Positions 25,221 to 35,808 are shown, numbered from the stretch's first letter. The stretch is 64,000 bases of DNA from Pelagicoccus albus (GCF_014230145.1 NZ_JACHVC010000013.1:806001-870000), one strand, 5' to 3'. Made by a program: numbers and translations. Notes: generated by a model not told the origin, from the letters alone.

Positions 25221-27938
25221 CTACAATTTGTAGTTAAGACTCAAATACCACATACGGTCCTCGAGCACATCCTCGTGATCGAAAAGCGGGTTCCCATCGT
25301 AGAAATCCTCTCGATGCGCCTGCAAGACGTTCGCCACATCCAATTGCACTCGTACTGAATCGGTAAGATCGTAGCCAACGGTGGCATCCATCCAACCAAA
25401 CGCGTCGTCCACGAGCGGCACACTGCTGCCCAAAGCACCGCCGTTGGTGGTCGAACGGGTGAAAGAATCTCTCCAGTTGTAAGCAATACGAGTAGAGAAC
25501 TTATTCTTCTCATACATTAGGATAACATTGTAGCTCGTCTCCGACAGATTTTGCAGGGGCTCTCCAGACGGATCAGTTGCGTCCACATAGGTCCCGTTGG
25601 CGTTAATACCAAAGCCTCTAAATGGCTCCGGCAAAAAAGTGAAAAACTGCTGATAGCCAATTTCAAAGCCGCTGACCTTCGCGTCATCCACGTTGTAAGG
25701 GCGTGTAACCAGCACGTTTTCTCCATCTATGACTTCGATCGTCGAGCTGTTCTGCTTATACCCATCGATACTTTTGTCATAGAATGACACATACACATTC
25801 GTACTTTCGTTGAAGTATTTCTCCAGCGAGATATCGATCGCCTCCGTGCGAAGTGGCTCCAGATTCGGATTACCGGCTGAACCGGTCCAATCGTACCCAT
25901 CTTGTCCTTCGACCGGGGTCAATGTCATGCGCGAGTTCAGACTACTCAAGCTGTGACGAGACAATTGCTTCGAGAGCGAAACGCGCAGATAGAAATCCCG
26001 CCCCGGCAAATGAAACCTGCCATTCAAGCTGGGCAAAACGTCCGTGTAGCTGCCCGTTTCGGTGAAAGTCTGCCAATCCCCTCCACTGCTACGTTTGTAT
26101 CCATTTGACGTTACTTTCGTCTCCACGATTCTAACCCCTGCATTCCCATCGAAACGAAATGGTCCGGAATCGCCTCCACTGAAGTTCGCCATGAAGTAGC
26201 CAGCCGTAGACTCTTCTTCGATTTCCCAAACTCGGTCTTGCGGCGTCTCGGTAGTATCCGGGCTTGATGAGCCAAGCTCAGTTGCGAGCTGATACCAAGA
26301 GGTGTCCACATCAGGCGCTCTCAAGATAGCTAGATTCGGATACAGGTAATTATTAGTTTTCCCAACTGCTCCATCGAAAAAGTCCGAAAAATCGTTTTCG
26401 ACCAGCATGTTTGGATTCTCACCAGGAGGCACGATCTCATCGGCAGAGGGCCAACCGAAGTTGTATAACCCTCCATACTCATCCTGGCCTGACTTCCGAT
26501 CATTGAATCGAGCTCCGTACTTCAAGCTGTCAAAGAACTCATGCCCTAAGCTTTGCGTAAAATCGAGCGATGCGGTCAAAGCGTCCCCATGATGTTCGCG
26601 CCAAGCGGTCCAAGAGTAGAGGTATTGAGTGAAGTTACTACGAGTGGACAGTAAATCGGATTCGATCGGATACGTTTGCGGAACCTTGGTTCTCGAATCG
26701 AAACGAAACTCGTGAGCCGCATCCGTCTTGGGGTGGATACCATTATAGAAGAAATCACTGTAGGTGTCCGTTTTGGCAATCTCCGCTTCAATGGTAAGAT
26801 TATCGCCAGACCAAGTACCTCCCGCGCTCAGTTGCGAGGTGTCCTCCAGCCAATAACGGTAGGCGGCAAAGGAGATCACATCTCCGTCCGTCACAGTCAA
26901 TGCGTCTGCATGCGGCACTGTCACCGTTTCTCCATTCCGTGTGTAGGTGATCATATTGCCAGAAGTCACGATATCCGTGGCGGTAGCCGCAGGGGTCTCG
27001 AACTGCACTCCATGCGTCTCTTGCTTACTAGTCTGACTCGATTCGTTGTATTCTAGGAAAAACGACAAACGATCGTTCGGGGCATATTCAAAATTAGTCA
27101 AAATCCCTTCACGAGACCGATCGATGATAAACAAGGGCTCATAGGATCCTCCTGAAGCGACCACCTCGTCAGCAGTCCCCACATTATAGCCTTTAGGAGC
27201 ACTCGTCTGGTTCATATCCTGCCGAGAAATACGATCCTGTAGCGAGTAGCTAAACAAGGCCCCGAAGCGCCCCTCCTCTCCAATATCCCAAGTATCTGTC
27301 AACATCCCTGAGTACTGTATCTTGGACTCTCCAGCCAATTCGCTGTATCCATTTCTCAATTGGAAACTGCCATGCGTATCGCCATCAAAATCGAGCGGGC
27401 GACGGAGCCTAATATCTATCGTCCCCGCTATTCCTCCTTCGATCATATCAGCTGTTGGGCTCTTCAGCACGTTGATTTCTCGGATCATGTCTGACGGTAT
27501 GGTTTGCAGGTTCATTACTCGGCTTTCACCGGTAACAATCTGCGGACTGAAGACCTCCTGACCGTTCACAGTCGAGGTCACATCGGTCAACCCTCTCAAC
27601 GAGACGTTCGCTCCTTCTCCCAAATCTCTGGATACCTGGATCCCTGAGATACGTTGCAAGGCTTCCGTAACGCTGAGATCAGGAAGCTTATTGATGTCAT
27701 CGGCCACGATGGAGTCCATGACTTGTCCGCTCTCTTTCTTTATTTGCTGAGCCTTCAACATGGATGCGGTGATACCGACTGTCACTCCTTCCAGCTCGAA
27801 AACCTCCGTGTCTTCGAACTGCTCATCTTGCCCAGAAAGCGAGGCTAAGAGCATAACTGAGGCTAGGCTAAGGATGTTTTTTCGAAACAACTTACTGGGG
27901 GCAGAGTGTTTCCGGGGGGTAGTATAATCTGGGGTCAT
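25221..27938 (-). CDS. TonB-dependent receptor, large Xanthomonas/Caulobacter-type
   Basis: A 905-residue outer-membrane receptor with an N-terminal signal region (basic residues up to about 22, then ILSLASVMLLASLSG). The mature start has EDTEVFELEGVTVGI, followed by a plug (about 65-180) with DDINKLPDLSVTEALQRISGIQVSRD cut here as DDINKLPDLSVTEALQRI, then NVSLRGLTDVTSTVNG and VLKSPTADMIEGGIAG. These are hallmarks of the TIGR01782 class, which imports oligosaccharides. The barrel ends in LSLNYKL. It has its own terminator. No regulator or SusD-like protein is adjacent, as expected outside Bacteroidota. The ligand cannot be told from sequence. Confidence 0.92.
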   Translation of the reverse strand: MTPDYTTPRKHSAPSKLFRKNILSLASVMLLASLSGQDEQFEDTEVFELEGVTVGITASMLKAQQIKKESGQVMDSIVADDINKLPDLSVTEALQRISGIQVSRDLGEGANVSLRGLTDVTSTVNGQEVFSPQIVTGESRVMNLQTIPSDMIREINVLKSPTADMIEGGIAGTIDIRLRRPLDFDGDTHGSFQLRNGYSELAGESKIQYSGMLTDTWDIGEEGRFGALFSYSLQDRISRQDMNQTSAPKGYNVGTADEVVASGGSYEPLFIIDRSREGILTNFEYAPNDRLSFFLEYNESSQTSKQETHGVQFETPAATATDIVTSGNMITYTRNGETVTVPHADALTVTDGDVISFAAYRYWLEDTSQLSAGGTWSGDNLTIEAEIAKTDTYSDFFYNGIHPKTDAAHEFRFDSRTKVPQTYPIESDLLSTRSNFTQYLYSWTAWREHHGDALTASLDFTQSLGHEFFDSLKYGARFNDRKSGQDEYGGLYNFGWPSADEIVPPGENPNMLVENDFSDFFDGAVGKTNNYLYPNLAILRAPDVDTSWYQLATELGSSSPDTTETPQDRVWEIEEESTAGYFMANFSGGDSGPFRFDGNAGVRIVETKVTSNGYKRSSGGDWQTFTETGSYTDVLPSLNGRFHLPGRDFYLRVSLSKQLSRHSLSSLNSRMTLTPVEGQDGYDWTGSAGNPNLEPLRTEAIDISLEKYFNESTNVYVSFYDKSIDGYKQNSSTIEVIDGENVLVTRPYNVDDAKVSGFEIGYQQFFTFLPEPFRGFGINANGTYVDATDPSGEPLQNLSETSYNVILMYEKNKFSTRIAYNWRDSFTRSTTNGGALGSSVPLVDDAFGWMDATVGYDLTDSVRVQLDVANVLQAHREDFYDGNPLFDHEDVLEDRMWYLSLNYKL

Positions 27939-28420
27939 TTTTTCGATCTAGTTTGTTCTGTTTTTTCGGCTGCTGGTTCGAAACACTTTGAAACCGAGCA
28001 AATCCATCTGCGTGCGATCCAACCCAAAGTTTACTCTCGCAATAATAAGATAAAACCGTTGATGAGAAAGCCTAAGCCAAGCTGTTCTCGAACCACCCCG
28101 TAGCTACTCCCGCACTTGCACAAAGGGCGAACGACGCGAAGTAATCGGTGTTAACCAAAGGCTCAAGCGACGGGCGGGGGGTATCAGCTTAACAATCGCG
28201 GGGGTTCTAGGATTGAAATCATATTCTGTATCCAAAAATTCTATCTGGATCCGAAATTCGGAGGATAGAATCGACAAAACCTAAGTCTTTATTGGGGGGG
28301 TGAGAATAACCTAGGTTGTAGATGACAATCTACTACAAGCACGCTTTTGCATCTACTCGCCCTGAGACAAAAATCGCCGCGATTCTAATATTTAAGCCTA
28401 AATCGAAATGGCCAAGACAG
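27939..28420 (-). other. Non-coding gap with a long imperfect hairpin
   Basis: About 480 bp between PutA and the TonB receptor gene, presumably holding the receptor promoter. The clearest structure is at 28238-28271: ATTCTATC and CCGAA pair with TTCGG and GATAGAAT across a single-base loop, giving 13 pairs with one internal loop. No U-run follows on either strand, so an operator or mRNA leader structure is more likely than a terminator. A run of seven G lies just downstream. I see no supported gene. Confidence 0.4.
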
Positions 28421-28453
28421 AAAAAAAAGACGATCGGGCCCTTCCGATCGTCC
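28421..28453 (-). terminator. Rho-independent terminator of putA
   Basis: On the minus strand GACGATCGG pairs with CCGATCGTC around a short G/C-rich loop and is followed by eight T. It lies about 30 bases after the PutA stop. Confidence 0.9.
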
Positions 28454-28482
28454 TCATCTCTGGTCGAGCAAACGACAAAAAC

Positions 28483-31400
28483 TCAACTATCTTCCTCTTC
28501 GCTCTCGCTCCTTCGATACACTTCTTCGGGCAAAGAACCGGGAGAGAGAACGTCCTCCGCGTGGGGATTCAGCTGATGTTGCCCTAGGTTTCCGTATCGA
28601 TGATAGGCGTGGCTAACGCTTTGCTCTCTGAAGTAGAGAATCAGCTCCAAGCGTCCATCCACTAGGGGAGGATCCGCCGCGATGTAAACACCCTTCTTAG
28701 CGGCAGCTTCGTAGAGCTCGTCACTTACCGAAGAGGGTGATGCAAATCGCATTCTGTCCACAGAGGCGACTCTTCCACAAAGTGCGGATTGCTCCTCCAC
28801 AACGAGCGATGCCTTAAGCTCTGGAGTATGTTGCCCATACCAATCCTTCAACTCTTCTGAGATCGTATCTGACAAGCTAATACACAAGGCCGTCTCGGAT
28901 AATATCGCGTTGAAGAGTCTGGAAAACACACTAAAGGTGGAGTCGGACTCTTCAATACGCACAAGGATATCATGCATCTTCAGATAGCGACTCTGGTTCG
29001 CTTCCCCTCTCACTTTGAAATAGTCTTCGATCTTGCTGAACACCCGATCGTATTCGTAAAGCGAACTCTCGAAGGCCGCTTGCAAACGCTTTTGAACCTG
29101 TTCGTCGATCTCTTCAGGATAAGACTCCATCAGAAACTCGAATTTAGACAGCAGCGGATCGTTAGCAGTCCTTCGCTTAGGCAGCCCAACCTCCCGCACA
29201 TTCGCAAACTCGAGAGGATAATTCCAACCTCCCACCTTTATGCCGGCTCCGATGGCCGATTTCGCCATCCCACCAAATGGCTGACGCAGTACGATCGCCC
29301 CCGTAGTGCCTCGATTGATATACAAGTTTCCGGCTCGGATCGACTCCTGCCATTTCTTGATTTCCCGTTCGTCGAGCGAGTGGAGCCCCGCGGTCAAACC
29401 ATAGTCCGTTTCGTTGACCAGGCGTATGGCCTCATTCAAGTCATCGTATGGCATAACCCCCACCACAGGACCGAATAGTTCGTTGCGGTAGCAGTAAGAC
29501 TTTTGGGACACATTCCATAAAATCCCAGGAGTTAGAAGATGGGGGTTAGTAGGCGAAACCTGCGGCTGCAGGGCCCATTCTTCCCCGTTTTCCAAGTGAT
29601 TGATGGCATGCTCAAGCGGACCACCAACAGGGTTTGCCAAAGGACCGAGCTTGCTTCGAAAATCCCACGCGTAGCCCACTGGCAAGCTTTTGGCCGCATC
29701 GATCATGGCTGCCTTAAAAGAGGGATCCTCGTAGAGGGATCGATGCAACATAACGAGCGAAGTCGCAGAACACTTTTGCCCGGTATTGCCAAAGGCTGAC
29801 TGAGCGATATCCGCTATTGCTTTATCTCTGTCAGACAATCCTGATACGACCATGGCGTTCTTGCCGCCGGTCTCTGCGTAAATCGGAAGACGAGGTCGAC
29901 CGTTCAGGATGGAAAGCGCCGTCTTCGTGCTTCCGGTGAAGATGACAAAGCTTGTCTTATCGCTGGTCACAAGTCGAGTGGCCTCTGGATCGTTTCGGCA
30001 GGGTAAAAACTGCAGAGCCTCCCGCGGCACTCCGGCTTTCCAGAGGGCCTCGCAGATAACCCACCCACAGCAGGTCGACTGAGGCGAGGGCTTCAAAATC
30101 GTGTTATTGCCAGCAGCGAGTGAAGCGAGCACCCCACCTGCGGGGATCGCAATCGGAAAGTTCCAAGGAGGCACCACGACACCGACTCCCTTGCCTGTGA
30201 ATTCCAAATTGGGACGCTCCACAAACCGTCCCATCGCCATCGGATAAAACTCGGCGAAGTCTACCGTCTCCGAAACTTCCGTATCCGTTTCAGTAAACAA
30301 TTTCCCCACTTCTGCAGCGGCTACACCAATCAAGTCTCCGCGAGCGAGGCGAATCTCCTGTGCCGCGGAGCTTAGGATGCGATGCCTTTCCTCATGCGTC
30401 ATGGCTGCCCAACCACTTCGGTCTTCCGCCGCCACCTCTAGTGCTTCATCGATCAATGCCTCGCTGGCCAGCGCATACCGAGCAATCGGTATTTTCTGCT
30501 CATACTGGGATAGGTCGATAACCTCTTTTGTATCCAAATCGTCAAAGACGTATCGGTCCCCCACTGATACGGGAATCTCTTTGACCTCGCCACCCGGCAA
30601 ACCACGCCACTTTTCGACTATGGAGCGAGCCCACTCGCGATTGGGAGCGAGGGTCCAATCCGTATCCGACTCTGCCACGAAGCGATCAATATCCAAAGTA
30701 GACTTGATACTCCGCTGACTTTCATCGTTTCGGTCCTGCAAACGATAGGGCCCCGAACGCACCTTACCCATTCGGCGGTAAGCGGATCTAAACTGTTCCG
30801 CCAAAAAATTCCAATCCTTGTCACCCGGCTCTAGTTTAAAGCTGTGCGTAAGAAAATTCTGGGGACTAGTATTCTCATCCAGTCTCCTCACATAGTAGGC
30901 GATCGCATGCGTGAAGTGCTTTTTCTCCGCCACGGGTGCGTAAAGCAGGATAGGCATACCGGCTTCGTGAATAATTCGTGCGGTCGCATCCGCCATTCCC
31001 TCAAGCATTTCGAAAACAACATGCTCCAAAACACCCTTATCCGTCGCCAGCAGATAGGCATGGGCTAGCTCAAAAAGGTTGTGGGACGCGATGCCTAGGC
31101 GAACGCAAGATGAACGCTCCGGCGTCATCGCATAATGGAGCATACGCTTGTAATTGGCATCGGTATCCAATTTTTCATGATACGGGGCTTGGGGCCAGCC
31201 TTTGCTGGAAGCCTCCGTCTGCTCCATATCCATGTTCGCCCCCTTCACGAGTCGTAGCTTGATGGGGGCGCCACCCTTTTGAACACGCTCTTGAGCCCAC
31301 TCCGTCAGGTCCTTCTGCCAGGCAGGCGAATCAGGCAAGTAAGCCTGCAATACGATCCCCGCCTGAAAGTCCTTGAACTCCTCGCGATCCAAAGTACGCT

Positions 31401-32136
31401 TGAAGGCGACCACCGTAAGAGCCAGATCCCGGTATTCCTCCATATCCAGATTTATGAACTTGGCCCGCCGCTCTCCGGACTCATCGGTGTAGGAGTTGGT
31501 CTTGGCACTGCGAAACAGACGGGTCAGTCGCTCGACCAAAGTATCCACAGTATCGTCAAACGCCAAAGAAGAGAGCTGGGAATAGATCGTTGAAATCTTA
31601 ATGGAGATGTAATTGACCTGAGGAATGGCGAGAGTCTGCTCGTAGGTTTCCATCCTTTTGCTAGCCTCCTCTTCCCCGAGCAAAGCCTCGCCGATGACGT
31701 TTACATTAACGCCAACCTTTTCCTTCTGGCGTCGCTTGATGTGTTTGATCAAGGCCTCCGTCTCGCCATCTAGGATCACATCCGACGTTTCTTGCCGAAT
31801 ACGGCTGACTACCGCAGGCACCGAAACTCTAGGAACATGCCTTCCGGCCTTATGAAAAAGCTCGATCAACAGCGACTCGAATGAGTCGAACAGATCCACT
31901 TTTTCGTATTTATTCAGCAAATACGCTAATTGATCGGCCGCCCGTTTTGCTTCAGAGGGGCGAAAGCTCTGATCGATCAGTTCAGTCAGGAATACCTTAT
32001 TGACCGGGTTCCTAACCATCTTGGCTACCTTTTCGTCGAACTCGATCTGTCGCTTCGACTTTATCTTATTGCTTGCCCGCTGCCATTTCTCGGTCAAAGC
32101 GATGCTTCTTTCTACTAATGTATCTTCTGTTGGCAT
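28483..32136 (-). CDS. putA: Bifunctional proline dehydrogenase / L-glutamate gamma-semialdehyde dehydrogenase
   Basis: A 1217-residue PutA-type enzyme that oxidises proline to glutamate in two steps. The N-terminal half is the FAD-dependent proline dehydrogenase barrel, with VNYISIKIS, RLVKGANMDMEQ and RLGIASHNLFELA. The C-terminal half is the NAD-dependent aldehyde dehydrogenase, with VVPPWNFPIAIPAG, ETGGKNAMVVS and the catalytic Cys in FGNTGQKCSATS. An extra ~200 residues follow. There is no N-terminal ribbon-helix-helix, so it should not act as its own repressor. I chose ATG 32136, which has AAAAGGAAT just before it, over a frame extending 37 codons further. It is a stand-alone gene with its own terminator. 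Confidence 0.93.
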   Translation of the reverse strand: MPTEDTLVERSIALTEKWQRASNKIKSKRQIEFDEKVAKMVRNPVNKVFLTELIDQSFRPSEAKRAADQLAYLLNKYEKVDLFDSFESLLIELFHKAGRHVPRVSVPAVVSRIRQETSDVILDGETEALIKHIKRRQKEKVGVNVNVIGEALLGEEEASKRMETYEQTLAIPQVNYISIKISTIYSQLSSLAFDDTVDTLVERLTRLFRSAKTNSYTDESGERRAKFINLDMEEYRDLALTVVAFKRTLDREEFKDFQAGIVLQAYLPDSPAWQKDLTEWAQERVQKGGAPIKLRLVKGANMDMEQTEASSKGWPQAPYHEKLDTDANYKRMLHYAMTPERSSCVRLGIASHNLFELAHAYLLATDKGVLEHVVFEMLEGMADATARIIHEAGMPILLYAPVAEKKHFTHAIAYYVRRLDENTSPQNFLTHSFKLEPGDKDWNFLAEQFRSAYRRMGKVRSGPYRLQDRNDESQRSIKSTLDIDRFVAESDTDWTLAPNREWARSIVEKWRGLPGGEVKEIPVSVGDRYVFDDLDTKEVIDLSQYEQKIPIARYALASEALIDEALEVAAEDRSGWAAMTHEERHRILSSAAQEIRLARGDLIGVAAAEVGKLFTETDTEVSETVDFAEFYPMAMGRFVERPNLEFTGKGVGVVVPPWNFPIAIPAGGVLASLAAGNNTILKPSPQSTCCGWVICEALWKAGVPREALQFLPCRNDPEATRLVTSDKTSFVIFTGSTKTALSILNGRPRLPIYAETGGKNAMVVSGLSDRDKAIADIAQSAFGNTGQKCSATSLVMLHRSLYEDPSFKAAMIDAAKSLPVGYAWDFRSKLGPLANPVGGPLEHAINHLENGEEWALQPQVSPTNPHLLTPGILWNVSQKSYCYRNELFGPVVGVMPYDDLNEAIRLVNETDYGLTAGLHSLDEREIKKWQESIRAGNLYINRGTTGAIVLRQPFGGMAKSAIGAGIKVGGWNYPLEFANVREVGLPKRRTANDPLLSKFEFLMESYPEEIDEQVQKRLQAAFESSLYEYDRVFSKIEDYFKVRGEANQSRYLKMHDILVRIEESDSTFSVFSRLFNAILSETALCISLSDTISEELKDWYGQHTPELKASLVVEEQSALCGRVASVDRMRFASPSSVSDELYEAAAKKGVYIAADPPLVDGRLELILYFREQSVSHAYHRYGNLGQHQLNPHAEDVLSPGSLPEEVYRRSESEEEDS

Positions 32137-32401
32137 ATTCCTTTTGACGCTATTCGCAGGCTGGGACCTTTCCCCAACTCGACGGAAACTGGCGCGCCAG
32201 CCAACTCCCGCCTCCTTGATCGGATGCTTCGCAAAGTGGACACGCAACGAAATAAAAAATTGTTCGGCGCCACTCTTCCATAAAGAGGACCAGTGAGCGA
32301 ACAGATTGGTTGCGCGACAATCACATCATAAATGCTAGCCAAGTTCGCGCCGAACTCAACCATTGCTTCCGCAAAGGCCAGAAGTCCGACTTAAAAGCGA
32401 G

Positions 32402-33037
32402 CTATACTTCCCGCATTTTTCGGAAAGTTAAATTCACGCGAGCGGAATGAACCTTTTTTGTTTTGGGTATCTGGTGCTGCCAATACTTTTGCGTCTCTCC
32501 CTTCATAACCAAGAGGCTGCCATGTCCCAGCTGAACGGATACCTTCAGCTTATCGCTCTTACGTCGAAAATCAAAACGTCGCTCTGCGCCAAAGCTAAGC
32601 GATGCAATTGCCGAGCTCTCTTCCAGCTCCTTTTCGTCATCGCTGTGCCAAGACATGCCTTGATCCCCATCTGCGTACAGATTCAGCAAACAGGAATTAA
32701 ACGACTCCCCCGTGTTTTCTTCAACAATCCGCTTTAATTCACGCAGGCGATCCGTCCAGACAAGGGCTGTCCGAACTCGGCCAGAATATCGATAGTCGAA
32801 AGCGCGATCGCCAAACCATGCGACCTTTCGAGACGTCTCAATTGTCTTGCCATACATCACCACCACATCCCGCTTCCATGGAATTTCATTCAAAAGGTAG
32901 CTCAGCCATTTTTCCGACACATCGTTAGAAAAGATACAGCCATGATAAAGAGCCTCTCCATCCGCAGGTAAGATGGAGATTGGCAAGACGGGCTTCGAAG
33001 ACTCGGACTCTAAACTCAACTGGAACTGCGTATCCAT
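32402..33037 (-). CDS. AlkB-type 2-oxoglutarate/Fe(II) dioxygenase
   Basis: A 211-residue DNA/RNA alkylation-repair dioxygenase of the AlkB/ALKBH family. The double-stranded beta-helix carries the iron triad: His131 and Asp133 in SWHSDDE and His188 in WQHQIPK. The 2-oxoglutarate-binding arginines lie in ARVNLTFR (200-206). LLNLYADGDQGMSWH is the usual substrate-side motif. It removes methyl groups from 1-methyladenine or 3-methylcytosine by oxidation. It is encoded alone next to PutA; the 278 bp upstream hold no other supported feature. Confidence 0.92.
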   Translation of the reverse strand: MDTQFQLSLESESSKPVLPISILPADGEALYHGCIFSNDVSEKWLSYLLNEIPWKRDVVVMYGKTIETSRKVAWFGDRAFDYRYSGRVRTALVWTDRLRELKRIVEENTGESFNSCLLNLYADGDQGMSWHSDDEKELEESSAIASLSFGAERRFDFRRKSDKLKVSVQLGHGSLLVMKGETQKYWQHQIPKTKKVHSARVNLTFRKMREV

Positions 33038-33315
33038 AGCTAGAATTTGGCGAGGATGATTTCAGAGTACTGTAGGCTAAGTCAAATTGCGTCGAACCCC
33101 AATACTTCGCCCGAACGCTTAACGCTCGATACCAGACCGAGTCGATCCGCTTGTTAACGGTAAAGCGACTCAGGGAGCAAAATTCGAATTTTGACGATTG
33201 AAACTAAGCACCTTGTTCTTTCAACTGTCGGAATCCCGATCTCCAACACCTATCGCCCCTTGCTTAGCCAAGATCGGATCACCCCTAACCCTTCTACCCA
33301 CTCAGAACCCAAAGC

Positions 33316-35748
33316 ATGAAATCACACACGTGTAAGACCTTACTGGGCTTAAGCCTTCTGCTTCCTTGCTTCGCTTATGGAGCCTTGGAAAGCAAAGAAT
33401 CGATCGCCTCAGCCACCCTTTCAAACCCTAGCGATTTCGAACGCCCCGACCAAGTCGTATCATTCGACCTCTACGATCTCGGCCTACGCGAATTCGACCA
33501 ACGAGCCGACTTCCTGATCGCCAAGTCTAATGGCGTCGACGTGCCGAGCCAGACGGTGGACGACGACGGAGATGGCATGCCCGACCGATTCCTCGCCTTG
33601 CTCGACTTCGAGGCAGCCCAGAGCAAACCGCTTGAAATTCTCGTCGATCCAGTCGCTGCTCGCGCCACCGCCTTTCCCAAACGGACCCAGGCGGAAATCT
33701 CGCACAAGGTAGGTGGCCAGTGGAACGGACGCGTCTACGAAGGTGGCGAATGGGCAAACGTCCAGAGCCTCACACCCCCAGCATCGCACACCGACCACTC
33801 TTTCTACATTCGTTACGAAGGCCCAGGGATCGAATCAGACCTCGTCGGATACCGCGTCTATCTCGACTGGCGAAATGGCTTCGATATCTTTAGCAAAGCT
33901 CGCCATGAGATCGCTTTGCACAAAGTCGGCCTCGATGGATTTGACTCTTATCACGAACTCGAAGAATGGGGCATGGATACCTTGAAGGTTGGCCCTTCTT
34001 TAGGAATGGGCAGCTACGGCTTTTGGGATGGAGAAAAGGCGATTCGCGTTTCCGATGTCGATGGCTGGGACGCCAGTATTCTGCAGAACGGATCCATCTT
34101 TTCGTCCTTCAAAATCAAATACAAAGGCTGGGAAGTGGATGATCGAAAGTTCGATCTGGACGCGACCCTATCCATGCAAGCGGGCAGCCGGCTGGTGAAG
34201 GTAGACTTGCAAGCCTCAGAACCGATCGGAAAAACAGCCATCGGCTTGGTCAAACACGAGGGCACTGAATTTATCCAAGGCGACCTAAACGTTTCTTCAT
34301 TCGGAGCCCTTTCGTATATCGCCACTTGGGGCGAGCAAAGCCTCAATAAAGACCAGCTGGGTATGGTGCTAATCTTCACCAAGGGCCGCATGGAAAAAAT
34401 CACCGAAGACGAGCACAACCACATCGTCGTCCTGAAGAATAGCGACCAGCAGTCTTACTACTTTGGCTCCGTTTGGGAATCGGAACCTGACGGAATTAAA
34501 ACCAAGGAGGACTTCGTTGCCTACCTCGAGAACCGCCTCGAGCAGCTCGACCTGCCAATTCGACAAGAGGTGGTTACCTCCCTGGACCAAGCCAACAAAG
34601 CCTCGCCGATTTCCGCCGAGACTGCCCTTTCCTATAGCGTGCTGATGGCGGAATCAGAGAAAGCCCGCCTTGGAAACACCCTGGCCGCCGACCTTTCTAA
34701 CCCGCAAATGCCAAGCGGAAGACTGGGCTACACAACCGGCCTTCTCATGCAAGCAATAGACGACATCGCAAGCGCAGCCGATCGAGCGGACCTTGCGTCC
34801 TACGCTCAACACGTAGTGGAATCACACATACTCGAAGATGGTACCATGATCGGCTACAATCAAGAGTCGTACAACATCGACAACATAAACGCGGGCAAGT
34901 ACTTGCTTCGACTTTGGGAACGCTCCGAGGAGCCCAAGCTGCAAAAGGCGGTCGATCAACTCCGAACTCAGCTCGTAGATCACCCCCGCACCTCAGAAGG
35001 AGCCTTTTGGCACAAGCAAATCTATCCCAACCAAGTATGGCTCGACGGAGTCTACATGGGCATGCCCTTCCTCGCCCACTACAGCGAACTATTCGAAAAA
35101 GGGAAATCCACCAAGGAAGCAGTTCATGAATTCGAAATCGCCCGCAAGCACATGCGAGATTCAAAGACGGGTCTCTACTACCATGGCTGGGACGAGTCTC
35201 GCGAACAGGAATGGGCGAATAAGAGCACTGGACTCTCACCCGAATTCTGGGCAAGAGGCTACGGATGGTACACCATGGCCATGGTCGACATACTCGATTT
35301 CGTGCCGGAATCAGAGAAGAAGCTTCGCAAGTCAATGATCGACATGATCGCAGAAGTGGCCGACTCGCTTGTCGCCTCTCAAGACCCAGAAACAGGGGTT
35401 TGGTACCAAGTCATGGACAAGCCGGACGCGGCAGGAAACTACACGGAGTCATCAGCCAGCTCTATGTTCGTTTACTTCCTCTCCAAGGCCATGAACAAAG
35501 GGTATCTGTCCGAAGACTACAAAGAGGCCGCCCTGAAAGGCTACCAAGGCTTAATCGATGAGTTCATCACCTTCCACGCCGACGGTGCGATCAGTCTGAA
35601 GGACGTGTGCAAGGTAGCTGGGCTCGGTTACGGTAGAGACGGCAGTTTCCGCTACTACATGACCGAGCAGATCGTAGACAACGGTCCGCATGGCACCGCC
35701 CCCTTCATAATGGCAGGCATCCAAGTTAGCGAACTCCTCGCCGAATAA
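33316..35748 (+). CDS. DUF4861-GH105 fusion: unsaturated rhamnogalacturonyl hydrolase
   Basis: An 810-residue exported protein (signal peptide to about residue 22). Residues ~45-400 match the DUF4861 type of beta-rich domain (for example DDDGDGMPDRFLALLDF, then RVYLDWRNGFDIFSKA). Residues ~460-805 form a GH105 (alpha/alpha)6 barrel with VWLDGVYMGMPFLAHY, GLYYHGWDES and FWARGYGWYTMAMVDIL. GH105 enzymes hydrate and remove the 4,5-unsaturated uronate left at the non-reducing end by pectate or rhamnogalacturonan lyases. The two domains are often separate genes, so the fusion is worth noting. It opens the pectin block and is followed by its own terminator. Confidence 0.88.
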   Translation: MKSHTCKTLLGLSLLLPCFAYGALESKESIASATLSNPSDFERPDQVVSFDLYDLGLREFDQRADFLIAKSNGVDVPSQTVDDDGDGMPDRFLALLDFEAAQSKPLEILVDPVAARATAFPKRTQAEISHKVGGQWNGRVYEGGEWANVQSLTPPASHTDHSFYIRYEGPGIESDLVGYRVYLDWRNGFDIFSKARHEIALHKVGLDGFDSYHELEEWGMDTLKVGPSLGMGSYGFWDGEKAIRVSDVDGWDASILQNGSIFSSFKIKYKGWEVDDRKFDLDATLSMQAGSRLVKVDLQASEPIGKTAIGLVKHEGTEFIQGDLNVSSFGALSYIATWGEQSLNKDQLGMVLIFTKGRMEKITEDEHNHIVVLKNSDQQSYYFGSVWESEPDGIKTKEDFVAYLENRLEQLDLPIRQEVVTSLDQANKASPISAETALSYSVLMAESEKARLGNTLAADLSNPQMPSGRLGYTTGLLMQAIDDIASAADRADLASYAQHVVESHILEDGTMIGYNQESYNIDNINAGKYLLRLWERSEEPKLQKAVDQLRTQLVDHPRTSEGAFWHKQIYPNQVWLDGVYMGMPFLAHYSELFEKGKSTKEAVHEFEIARKHMRDSKTGLYYHGWDESREQEWANKSTGLSPEFWARGYGWYTMAMVDILDFVPESEKKLRKSMIDMIAEVADSLVASQDPETGVWYQVMDKPDAAGNYTESSASSMFVYFLSKAMNKGYLSEDYKEAALKGYQGLIDEFITFHADGAISLKDVCKVAGLGYGRDGSFRYYMTEQIVDNGPHGTAPFIMAGIQVSELLAE

Positions 35749-35776
35749 TACGAGTCCAAACAAATAGAATTTCCCC

Positions 35777-35808
35777 AGTGGATGCCTACACCGGCATCCA
35801 CTTTTTTG
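35777..35808 (+). terminator. Rho-independent terminator after the GH105 gene
   Basis: AGTGGATGCC (35777-35786) pairs with GGCATCCACT (35793-35802) around a short loop and is followed by TTTTTT. Confidence 0.9.
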
